From the NCBI GenBank assembly GCA_902167325.1, contig LR632930.1:5518001-5582000 (forward strand): 64,000 nt of DNA, written 5' to 3'. The position numbers and the translations under genes were made by a program. Shown here piece after piece: positions 17,846-25,342 of the stretch (its first letter is position 1; every line of letters begins with the position of its first letter). The notes below the pieces were generated by a model. That model ran no database searches. It saw only the letters and a program-made list of their open reading frames with translations, and had not been told where the DNA came from. The DNA comes from Chitinophaga pinensis (GTDB taxonomy: Bacteria; Bacteroidota; Bacteroidia; Chitinophagales; Chitinophagaceae).

Positions 17846-17890
17846 TGTGATCGCAGTCACCCAGCCAGCCAGGACTTATTCCGAAATTTG
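17846..17890 (+). promoter_or_regulatory. Crp/Fnr-type operator plus -7-like box ahead of the persulfide dioxygenase gene
   Basis: TGTGATCGCAGTCACC (17846-17861) has half-sites TGTGA and TCACC separated by six bases. The box GAAATTTG (17883-17890) starts 29.5 bp from the dyad centre, the same distance as in the copy at 15943-15987. It precedes the ATG at 17905 by 14 bases. Confidence 0.62.
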
Positions 17891-17904
17891 TAAAAAGAAA
17901 AGCA

Positions 17905-19224
17905 ATGAAGATCAAACAATTCGAAGATAAAGCACTCGCACATTACTCATATGCCATCACCGGACCAAATGGTACCGTATTGATTGACCCGAGCCGCGAC
18001 CCGCTCCCCTATCTGGAGTATGCCGCGTCCGAAAACTCATCCATCACCGGCGTTATTGAAACCCACCCTCATGCAGACTTTGTAAGCAGTCACCTTGAAC
18101 TGCATAAAGCCGTTGGGGCCACGCTGTATTGTTCCCGCATCCTGGGAGCCACATACCCCCATACCACATTCGATGAAGGAGACACTATCGATTTGGGTGG
18201 CGGTGCCGTTTTAAAGGCCCTTAATACCCCCGGCCATTCGCCGGACAGCATTTCCATCGTACTGGAAGAAAACGGCCTTCAAACGGCCGTATTCACCGGA
18301 GATACCTTGTTCATTGGCGACTGCGGCAGGCCGGACCTCCGTGAGAACACCGGCACTGTTTCCGCCAAACGCGAAGCCCTCGCCGCAGACATGTATCATT
18401 CACTTCGTAATAAACTCATGACGCTGCACGATGATGCAGTGATATACCCCGCACACGGCTCCGGCTCCCTCTGCGGCAAAAGCCTCTCCTCCAATCCATC
18501 CGCCACTATCGGCGAAGAAAAACGCACGAACTGGTCGCTGCAGGAAATGACACAGGAAGAATTCGTGAAAGCGCTGCTCTCCGACCAGCCTTTCGTACCT
18601 AAATACTTCACTTTCGATGTATCCATCAACCGCACCGGGGCGGAGGATCTCGAAATAGCATTGAAAAGAGTACCCGGCTGCTCAATGTCATCCGCACTGA
18701 TCATTGATACGCGGCCGGAAAAAATATACAAGGAAGGCCACATCCCCGGCGCCATCAACCTTCAGGAAGGTGGTAAGTTCGAAACATGGCTGGGCAGCAT
18801 AGTATCTCCCAGTGAGCCTTATGTGCTGCTGGCGGGCGATGATGCATGCCTTGGCCGCGCGGTATACAGAACTGCCAGGATCGGTTACGAATCTTTCATC
18901 GCCGGTACCGGTATTACCAAAGGCGGCACTGCCGTTACACCCGCGCTGGATGTGGAAGCTTTCCGTGCCAAACCCGATCACTATACGATCGTGGATGTAA
19001 GAAACGCCGGAGAAACTGCCGAAAAGCAGCTTTTCAAAGACGCTATCGCCATCCCGCTGCACCAGCTCCGTGAGCGCACAAGGGAAATCCCAACGGGTAA
19101 ACCCATTGTAGTGCATTGCGCAGGTGGTTACCGCAGTGCGGCAGGCAGCAGCATAGTAGCTGCGGCATTGCCGGAAGCAACCGTATTCGATCTGGGGGAA
19201 GCAGTAAAAACATTCCAGGGCTAA
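17905..19224 (+). CDS. Persulfide dioxygenase (ETHE1-like) fused to two rhodanese domains
   Basis: This 439-residue fusion starts with a metallo-beta-lactamase domain (about 1-245). The metal ligands lie in ETHPHADF, in TPGHSPDS, and in GDTLFIGDCGRPDL, which is the ETHE1-type signature for a mononuclear iron site. Then come a first rhodanese fold without active-site Cys (about 250-335) and a C-terminal rhodanese with the active loop HCAGGYRS. Such fusions (as in CstB) oxidise glutathione or low-molecular-weight persulfide to sulfite and move sulfane sulfur to make thiosulfate. The sulfite or thiosulfate formed could leave through the upstream TauE or YeeE transporters. A Crp/Fnr-type dyad lies directly upstream. 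Confidence 0.92.
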   Translation: MKIKQFEDKALAHYSYAITGPNGTVLIDPSRDPLPYLEYAASENSSITGVIETHPHADFVSSHLELHKAVGATLYCSRILGATYPHTTFDEGDTIDLGGGAVLKALNTPGHSPDSISIVLEENGLQTAVFTGDTLFIGDCGRPDLRENTGTVSAKREALAADMYHSLRNKLMTLHDDAVIYPAHGSGSLCGKSLSSNPSATIGEEKRTNWSLQEMTQEEFVKALLSDQPFVPKYFTFDVSINRTGAEDLEIALKRVPGCSMSSALIIDTRPEKIYKEGHIPGAINLQEGGKFETWLGSIVSPSEPYVLLAGDDACLGRAVYRTARIGYESFIAGTGITKGGTAVTPALDVEAFRAKPDHYTIVDVRNAGETAEKQLFKDAIAIPLHQLRERTREIPTGKPIVVHCAGGYRSAAGSSIVAAALPEATVFDLGEAVKTFQG

Positions 19225-19250
19225 CGCCCATACGCATCAGGTTAAGACAG

Positions 19251-19276
19251 GGCTGGTTCTTTTGGGCCGGCCTTTT
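19251..19276 (+). terminator. Weak terminator after the persulfide dioxygenase gene
   Basis: A 6-bp stem with one G-U pair (19251-19256 with 19267-19272) has a 10-base loop and is followed by TTTTC. It lies 26 bp after the stop and only a few bases from the convergent gene. Confidence 0.4.
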
Positions 19277-19279
19277 CAT

Positions 19280-20863
19280 TTACCCCTGCATGAAGTTTTT
19301 CACGAAGCGGTAACCGTTCTCAAAGAAGAGGTTCTCCGCAAATTGATTTACATCCAGATCCCGATACCAGCCCGATGCATCTTCCAGTTGTGACAGATAC
19401 CCCCGGAAGTCGGTACGGATATAACGCTTCAGCCGCTCCATGTCTTTTACACCCGGCATGGTGATAAATGGATTGATAAGCCCGTCGAAATCACTGCCTA
19501 TGGTGATGTGCTGAATGGATTTGCTCAGCGGGATGCCTGCATGCAGACAGGTTTGCAGATAATGTTTGAGGTGCAGGAAGATGTGATCGTAATACCAGCG
19601 CTCCTGCTTACTCTGATCCCCCCAGTTGGCATGCAGCTTTTCTACGGTGAGGCAGGCCATAGGGTTCACTTTCTGACGGAATTTTCCAAGGTCTATGTTT
19701 AACGCATCCCATTCCGCCAGAGAAATAAAATCGGTATCTACCACAAAGTCGCCATCCAGCCTGCCGTCTACATCCGCATCGAAAGGATCCACGTATCCGA
19801 GGATGCGGCGGTCCATGGAAAGACCGATCATTCCCCCGTGCGCCACGATCCAGGCAATCTCTTCATCGAACAGGTTAATGGTGGTCATGTTAAAAGTGGG
19901 GGCACAATCCTGCGAGGGTACACTGTCTGCCGCTATGGATTTCGCCATTTCCACTCTTACCACCGGACCCTCCGCACGGGCGAGGCTCATGTATTCCGGC
20001 CAGGACCCGAATGGTATGCCGGTGAAGCCCGCATGGGTGCAGAGCAATGGCATGGGAGCATGCAGCGTAATATCGCCGTTACCATCTACCGCCTCCATCA
20101 GATCGCGGCGCGATTTGTAGCTCATATGCTTCAGATCGGGATGTATGCCACGGTCGAACAGTGCCTGCGCAATATCGTATCCATCGGGCCGCATACCATT
20201 ACCGGTCGGGAAAAACGGAGCGGGGTTCGTGAGCTGGATACCGAAAGCATGATTGCAGAGGCTCGATTGCTGCATATGCGTAAGGTTTATGGCCAGAATG
20301 GGAATATCCCGTGCCAGCAGGGTATCGAGGTTATCGATGATCTCCGTAACGGGAAAGAACTTGCCATCACCCGTCCGGTTAACACTGTCTACAAAAGAAT
20401 GGCATCCTTCCACCACAAAAAATATGTTGATCTTATCTGTTGGCAGCCCGTTGGCAAATGTGTTACGGGTAATGATGTTAAAGATATTGCTGTTATCCAG
20501 ATAGGCATTCAGCGTGCGGTTAACGAGGAAATCGGTAAATGCTTTATAGTCGTTCAGCACGATCTTCTTCAGCAGCGGCTCCGACAGTTTATGCTGCGAG
20601 CCCGTGCGCAGATGTTGCCGGAGTGGTATTACTTCTGCCGCGAGGTAGCTTTCCATACTGTACAGCACTATTCCCAGCAGCACCCCTTCAGGGTATTGTG
20701 CCAGCTGGGAAGGGTGGATCTGCGACTGGATGATATTAGGAATGTCTGTACACTGCGTTTGCAGCACTTTCACTTCATTGCGGCCCAGCATGTCAGTAAC
20801 GCTGCCGGTTTCGCTGAAAAGCTGTTTCAGGATGGGATGGGTGTGAAAATCAAAGTATTGCAT
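19280..20863 (-). CDS. Membrane dipeptidase-type (peptidase M19 family) hydrolase
   Basis: The 527-residue cytoplasmic protein has a metal-dependent TIM-barrel layout. It shows an N-terminal DFHTHP, a central FNMTTINLFDEE, AHGGMIGLSMD, and the M19 hallmark ITIGSDFDGLINP near the C-terminus. It lacks a signal peptide and is longer than the usual ~350-400 residues, with an inserted region in the first half. The hydrolase class is secure, but the substrate (dipeptide or other amide) is not. It is convergent with the sulfur cluster and has no evident operon partner. Confidence 0.8.
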   Translation of the reverse strand: MQYFDFHTHPILKQLFSETGSVTDMLGRNEVKVLQTQCTDIPNIIQSQIHPSQLAQYPEGVLLGIVLYSMESYLAAEVIPLRQHLRTGSQHKLSEPLLKKIVLNDYKAFTDFLVNRTLNAYLDNSNIFNIITRNTFANGLPTDKINIFFVVEGCHSFVDSVNRTGDGKFFPVTEIIDNLDTLLARDIPILAINLTHMQQSSLCNHAFGIQLTNPAPFFPTGNGMRPDGYDIAQALFDRGIHPDLKHMSYKSRRDLMEAVDGNGDITLHAPMPLLCTHAGFTGIPFGSWPEYMSLARAEGPVVRVEMAKSIAADSVPSQDCAPTFNMTTINLFDEEIAWIVAHGGMIGLSMDRRILGYVDPFDADVDGRLDGDFVVDTDFISLAEWDALNIDLGKFRQKVNPMACLTVEKLHANWGDQSKQERWYYDHIFLHLKHYLQTCLHAGIPLSKSIQHITIGSDFDGLINPFITMPGVKDMERLKRYIRTDFRGYLSQLEDASGWYRDLDVNQFAENLFFENGYRFVKNFMQG

Positions 20864-20998
20864 GACTGAGGGGTTTGTAAACGGGGTCAGGAAACGACGA
20901 TACGTGGCTGATGGGGCTGCTGTTACGGGGCTATGCTTCGGACTATGTAATTTAAGGAAATTTTACATGCAGACGGGCGGTGGGCGTATGCAGAACAT

Positions 20999-21033
20999 AA
21001 AAAAAGCTGCCGGCACCTGAAGGATGCCGGCAG
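20999..21033 (-). terminator. Rho-independent terminator of the acyl-CoA dehydrogenase gene
   Basis: A 9-bp perfect stem (21007-21015 with 21025-21033) and a 9-base loop are followed on the minus strand by seven T. It lies 22 bp after the stop codon. Confidence 0.88.
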
Positions 21034-21055
21034 TGAATAATAAGGTGGGAATAAG

Positions 21056-22414
21056 CTATACAAATGCGCTGAACCCGGTAATGGCGCGCCCAACGATGAG
21101 GGAGTTGATCTCTTTAGTGCCTTCGTAGGAGTAGATGGCTTCCGCATCGGCCACAAAGCGGGCAACGTTATATTCGAGCAGGATACCGTTCCCTCCCATT
21201 ACTTCGCGGGCACGGCTCACGATATCGCGGGTACGGAGGGAGCAGAACACCTTGGCCAGCGAAGCGTGCTCGTCCTTTAGCAACCCCTGATCCTGCAGTT
21301 CCGATAATCTGAATACGAGCGACTGCATGGCGGTGAGGTTCGACAGCATTTCCACGAGGTGGTTCTGAATAAGCTGGAACGAGGCAATGGGCTTCCCGAA
21401 CTGTTTCCTTTTACGGGTATAATCCAGGGCGTTCTCATAAGCACCACGTGCGCAGCCTACCGCCATCCATGCCACGCCGGCACGGGTCATCTGCAGTACG
21501 CGGGCTGTATCCCGGAAGGAATTGGCTTTCTGCAAACGGTCTTTTTCCTCAACCACACAGTTCTCCATGGTAATGAGACCGTTTTGCACGATGCGCAGCG
21601 CCATTTTCCCTTTGATCTTATCTACTTTGAAACCGGGCGTTCCTTTACGCACCAGGAATCCTTTCACTTCCCCGTCTCCCAGGTCTTTAGCCCAAACAAC
21701 GGTAACATCTGCAAAGGGAGCGTTGCCGATCCATTTCTTCTGGCCATTCAGCACCCATCCGTCGGCAGTTCTTTGGGCGGTAACGGTTAGTCCGCCCGCA
21801 GCACCGGAGCCAACCTCTGGCTCCGTAAGGCCAAAAGCGCCTATCGTTTTGAACTGCTGCATGCCGGGGAGCCATTCCTGCTTCTGTTCTTCAGAACCGC
21901 ACAGGTAGATCGAGCCCATGGCAAGACCGCTCTGCACTCCGAAGAATGTGGCGATGGAAGCATCCACCCTCCCCATTTCCATGGCAATAATGCCTTCCAT
22001 AAGGAACGATTTGCCGGGGCATCCATAACCGTCATACGTGAGACCGCATACATTCAGCTCCGCGAATTTGGGGATCACCTCAAAAGGGAAATCATCATGC
22101 AGCCAGTAATTATTCACGACCGGGGCTATTTCCCGCTCCATAAACTCGCGGACCTTCAGCTGCAACGCCCTGTCTTCATCGCTCAGGCGGAGGTGCAGCT
22201 CATAGAAATCCGCATTGATTTCCGGAAGTACTTTTTCCTTCTTCCCTCCTTCCATCATTTTCATCAATCCTTTCAGCTGCTTGTCGTCCAGTTTCGAAAA
22301 GCCTTCCATTACCTTTTGGAGATCCACTTTCTTCGACAGTTTGCTGAGCTGTTCGAAGTCGATGGTTTTGAACAGGCGGTAAGCCTGCCGGATCTTTTCT
22401 AACGTTCCTGCCAT
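21056..22414 (-). CDS. Acyl-CoA dehydrogenase, glutaryl-CoA dehydrogenase-like
   Basis: The 452-residue flavoenzyme has the family motifs GLTEPEVGSGA (substrate/FAD) and the C-terminal YEGTKEINSLIVGRAITG. The catalytic base Glu is in YEGT, and the GRAITG ending favours the glutaryl-CoA dehydrogenase branch (lysine/tryptophan breakdown). A roughly 65-residue N-terminal helical extension, rich in Lys and Glu, is unusual for the family. Substrate assignment is by motif similarity only. The gene is followed by a strong terminator. Confidence 0.85.
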   Translation of the reverse strand: MAGTLEKIRQAYRLFKTIDFEQLSKLSKKVDLQKVMEGFSKLDDKQLKGLMKMMEGGKKEKVLPEINADFYELHLRLSDEDRALQLKVREFMEREIAPVVNNYWLHDDFPFEVIPKFAELNVCGLTYDGYGCPGKSFLMEGIIAMEMGRVDASIATFFGVQSGLAMGSIYLCGSEEQKQEWLPGMQQFKTIGAFGLTEPEVGSGAAGGLTVTAQRTADGWVLNGQKKWIGNAPFADVTVVWAKDLGDGEVKGFLVRKGTPGFKVDKIKGKMALRIVQNGLITMENCVVEEKDRLQKANSFRDTARVLQMTRAGVAWMAVGCARGAYENALDYTRKRKQFGKPIASFQLIQNHLVEMLSNLTAMQSLVFRLSELQDQGLLKDEHASLAKVFCSLRTRDIVSRAREVMGGNGILLEYNVARFVADAEAIYSYEGTKEINSLIVGRAITGFSAFV

Positions 22415-22436
22415 GATATGTCGGTTTTATTAGTTG

Positions 22437-22895
22437 CTATTTATCTGCCCGGAGTATCATTTCCTCTATGAATGCTTCGCCGCCATTGGTTTCCGTCCGG
22501 ATCACCATGGTGCTTTCCAGCATTTTGGAAATGGGGCATGCTTTCGCGATCTGCAACAATCGTTCCCTTTGTTCCCGGGTTGTATCTGCATGGAAATACA
22601 CGTCCCGGTCAATAACGGAGATCAATGTACCGTCGGTTACTTTTTGAGAAAGATTGCAGTTAACGCTGATATTGGGGATATCCCACCCTTTGCGGTCGAT
22701 GTACATCCGTAAGGTAGCGAGGGTGCAGGAGGCGAGGGAAGAAAGGAAAAGCGTGAATGGATCGGGGCCGCTATCCTGCCCGCCGGACTTCTCCGGTTCA
22801 TCAGCGATGAACGTACCGTTCCGCCATTCTATCACACAGCGGTATTTCACTTCTCCGATGGTGCCGCGCACCGGTTTCTCCATTTTGTACTGCAT
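22437..22895 (-). CDS. OsmC/Ohr-family peroxiredoxin-like protein
   Basis: The 152-residue protein shows the OsmC fold, with the two redox cysteines Cys57 (SLASCTLATLR) and Cys120 (AKACPISKML). These proteins reduce organic hydroperoxides or fatty-acid peroxides using thiols. The YhfA/OsmC subgroup is more likely than Ohr. It stands 22 bp upstream of the acyl-CoA dehydrogenase gene on the same strand, so the two are probably co-transcribed. Confidence 0.88.
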   Translation of the reverse strand: MQYKMEKPVRGTIGEVKYRCVIEWRNGTFIADEPEKSGGQDSGPDPFTLFLSSLASCTLATLRMYIDRKGWDIPNISVNCNLSQKVTDGTLISVIDRDVYFHADTTREQRERLLQIAKACPISKMLESTMVIRTETNGGEAFIEEMILRADK

Positions 22896-22959
22896 GCTGC
22901 AATTTACGGCTTATAAGGCAGTTGTGACAATACTTACATCCTGCCTGTTGATGCCGCCG

Positions 22960-24045
22960 TCAATCCGGGAATTGCGTTTTATCGATCTTAGGAAGAATGC
23001 GGAGGGCGTTTTTGTAGTAGACCTTCTTCAGGATATTATCCGAAAGGCGGAGGCCGTACATGCGCCAGAAAGCGTGGTACTTCTTGTGATAGGGAAAGTA
23101 TTCATCGCCGGTTTCCAGTACACGGAAATAGGTTTCGTATTCTTCGGGCACCCAGGAATCTTTACCGAACAGTATCCTGTCCTGATACTTCTCGAAGAAT
23201 GCGCGGGCCATCTGCGGCTGGCGGCCCAGCTCTGCTATTACCGCACCAAATTCCACCACAATATTGGGCATCTGATCCATCAGCTTACCCAAATGCGCCA
23301 GGTCATTGGCGTACCAGCCAAAGTGCGCGTCTATGAAAGTTGTTTTAGGATGCTTTTTAAACATACGGTGCTGCTCACCGATAAGGGTTTCCCACGGTGC
23401 AGGGTTATCGGGCCCGCGTTTACGGCCGGGATGGGTCACTATTTCCATCCAGCGCTCGTTATGCTCATCTGCAGGGTCCCAGAAAGGCTTGGGATCGGCG
23501 GTGTGGATGAGAACCGGCATTTTCAGTTCGCCACATTTAGCCCAGATGGCATCGAGGCGCGGGTCATCCACTGCTACGCGGTTGCCTTTGTTATCTTTCA
23601 CACTGAGGCCCAGGTTCTTGAACACTTTCAGCCCGCCCGCTCCTTCGCGTGCATCCTGCTCCAGCTGGGCTACTGCTTTGGCGGTCCAGCCTTCTTCACC
23701 GATGCCGCTGAAATTGATATTGGCGAAAACGAGGAAGCGTTTGGGTGCATTGGCTTTGATGCTGCTGGTCATTTCCTTCAGTCCGCTGCCGTAGCCGCCG
23801 CTGAGGTTCACCATCACTTTCATATTGAGTGCGTCCATGGATTTGGCGAGGCGTTCGAGGGAGGCGCCGTCCATATTCCGCTGGTGATTGTGTACGTCGA
23901 TGAAAGGGTATTTGGCACGGGGCACCCGGTGCTCCGGCACTTTCAGTGTGGATACGGGATCATACTTTTCGAAATCCATTTTCTGCTGCCCGAGTGCCGT
24001 GGAGGCGATCAGGAGGCAGCCGGCGAAGGCATAAGTTCTGAGCAT
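22960..24045 (-). CDS. Secreted amidohydrolase-2-family protein
   Basis: A signal peptide (about 1-19) precedes a 340-residue metal-dependent hydrolase domain. Motifs are FIDVHNHQ (first metal site), VLIHTADP, FIDAHFGWYANDL and LFGKDSWVP, typical of the Amidohydro_2 family, which includes decarboxylases and lactonases. Export to the periplasm is unusual for decarboxylases and makes a lactone or amide substrate more likely. The neighbouring GH130 gene is upstream on the same strand with a 77-bp gap; a functional link is possible but not shown. Confidence 0.82.
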   Translation of the reverse strand: MLRTYAFAGCLLIASTALGQQKMDFEKYDPVSTLKVPEHRVPRAKYPFIDVHNHQRNMDGASLERLAKSMDALNMKVMVNLSGGYGSGLKEMTSSIKANAPKRFLVFANINFSGIGEEGWTAKAVAQLEQDAREGAGGLKVFKNLGLSVKDNKGNRVAVDDPRLDAIWAKCGELKMPVLIHTADPKPFWDPADEHNERWMEIVTHPGRKRGPDNPAPWETLIGEQHRMFKKHPKTTFIDAHFGWYANDLAHLGKLMDQMPNIVVEFGAVIAELGRQPQMARAFFEKYQDRILFGKDSWVPEEYETYFRVLETGDEYFPYHKKYHAFWRMYGLRLSDNILKKVYYKNALRILPKIDKTQFPD

Positions 24046-24122
24046 AAGCGTGAAGGGTAAGATAGTCAGCTAAATCTACACAATACCGGCGAATGTGCAA
24101 GCCGGAAATGACGAGCGGCAGC

Positions 24123-25271
24123 TCAGGGAGCATCCGGCAGCGGGTCTGCAGTGGCAGGCTTTGCAGGATCATATATGGCCACCCCTACTCTTGAATCCGC
24201 GCATCCGTAATACAGATACCATTTCCCGCCATAATACGCCATCCCTTCTATGAACACGGTACCATCGCGGTACTGGCCACTTTTCTCGAATGGCGCCATG
24301 GGCCGGAGGAACGGTACATCCAGCCGGGCAATTACTTTAGTAGGGTCAGCAGCATCAAACAGCACCTGTCCTGCACAATATGCATTGGCGTTGAAGCGGA
24401 GGTCGCGGCCGGTATTGGATTTATTCTTACCATTATAGAGGAGCAGTATGCCGGAAGAGGTTTTAATTGCCGGGGGACCGCATTCCGTCAGGTCACTGTC
24501 GAAGTAACCATTACGCGGACGGATGAACGATATTAAAGTTCCGGCGGTATCCGTTACCGGCTCCCAGTCGGTGAGGTTATCGGACCAGGCCCCATGCACG
24601 CCACGCTCTCCCCAGTACATGAAGTACCTCCCGTTCACTTTGGCAATTACCTGTTTACCATTTTTTATCTCCGTAACGAGCGAAGCGGATTTGCTCCACG
24701 ACTTGTTAAACTTACCATCATAAGCCTGTTCAAAGGCAGGCCCGTGCTTCTCCCAGTGTATGAGATCGCGGGAGGTGGCCACGCCCAGCCGGGCGATGGT
24801 GCGGTTCCATTGGGTATAGAGCATCACATACAACCCTTCTTCGGTGACCGCCACACGCGGGTCTTCACATCCTCCGGGCCATTCATTCGCCTGCTGACTG
24901 TCTGCAGCCGGGTACATTACCGGCACGCGCATCCTGTCGAACGTAATACCGTCGGTACTTACGGCATGCCCGATGCGGGAGGTGCGATGGCCGATCTTTA
25001 TCCCGGATTTATCTTCCGCACGATACAACAATACAATGCGCCCGTCTTTCACCGCTGCGGCGGGGTTAAAGGTATCGTTCGACTGCCAGGCAACGGAATC
25101 TTCATTCATGGGGCACCAGAACCGGATAAGGCTGTCTGGAGATATAACAGGGTTACGACCCTCCGGGCGCACAAAGCCCCCCATGGCCCATGCGGGCAAA
25201 CGGTGCTGGGCAATAGCCGGCCGGAGTATTAACAGCAGTAAAAGTGTGGATAGGATACGTGGAATTTTCAT
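24123..25271 (-). CDS. Secreted GH130-family beta-mannoside-type enzyme
   Basis: The 382-residue protein has a signal peptide ending near PAIAQ and a five-bladed propeller. GH130-like motifs include NPAAAVKDGRIVLLYRAED, HRTSRIGHA, WPGGCEDPRV (the conserved acidic site) and NRTIARLG. GH130 contains mannoside phosphorylases and some hydrolases. A periplasmic location argues for a hydrolase, because phosphorylases need cytoplasmic phosphate. Its position beside the amidohydrolase and a TonB receptor suggests scavenging of a glycan. Confidence 0.8.
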   Translation of the reverse strand: MKIPRILSTLLLLLILRPAIAQHRLPAWAMGGFVRPEGRNPVISPDSLIRFWCPMNEDSVAWQSNDTFNPAAAVKDGRIVLLYRAEDKSGIKIGHRTSRIGHAVSTDGITFDRMRVPVMYPAADSQQANEWPGGCEDPRVAVTEEGLYVMLYTQWNRTIARLGVATSRDLIHWEKHGPAFEQAYDGKFNKSWSKSASLVTEIKNGKQVIAKVNGRYFMYWGERGVHGAWSDNLTDWEPVTDTAGTLISFIRPRNGYFDSDLTECGPPAIKTSSGILLLYNGKNKSNTGRDLRFNANAYCAGQVLFDAADPTKVIARLDVPFLRPMAPFEKSGQYRDGTVFIEGMAYYGGKWYLYYGCADSRVGVAIYDPAKPATADPLPDAP

Positions 25272-25285
25272 AATCCTGAATATAC

Positions 25286-25319
25286 AAAAAACCCGGAGGA
25301 TGTTTCATCTTCCGGGTTT
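25286..25319 (-). terminator. Rho-independent terminator of the TonB receptor gene
   Basis: A 9-bp perfect stem (25289-25297 with 25311-25319), a 13-base loop and a T-run on the minus strand lie 24 bp after the receptor stop codon. Confidence 0.82.
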
Positions 25320-25342
25320 CAGGGAACGGCTATTGGATAGCA

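Noticed and set aside
19838..20869. Open frame of 343 codons on the plus strand
   Set aside because: Antisense to the M19 dipeptidase gene, which has conserved metal-site motifs.
22654..24060. Open frame of 468 codons on the plus strand
   Set aside because: It spans the amidohydrolase and OsmC genes in antisense and has no family features.
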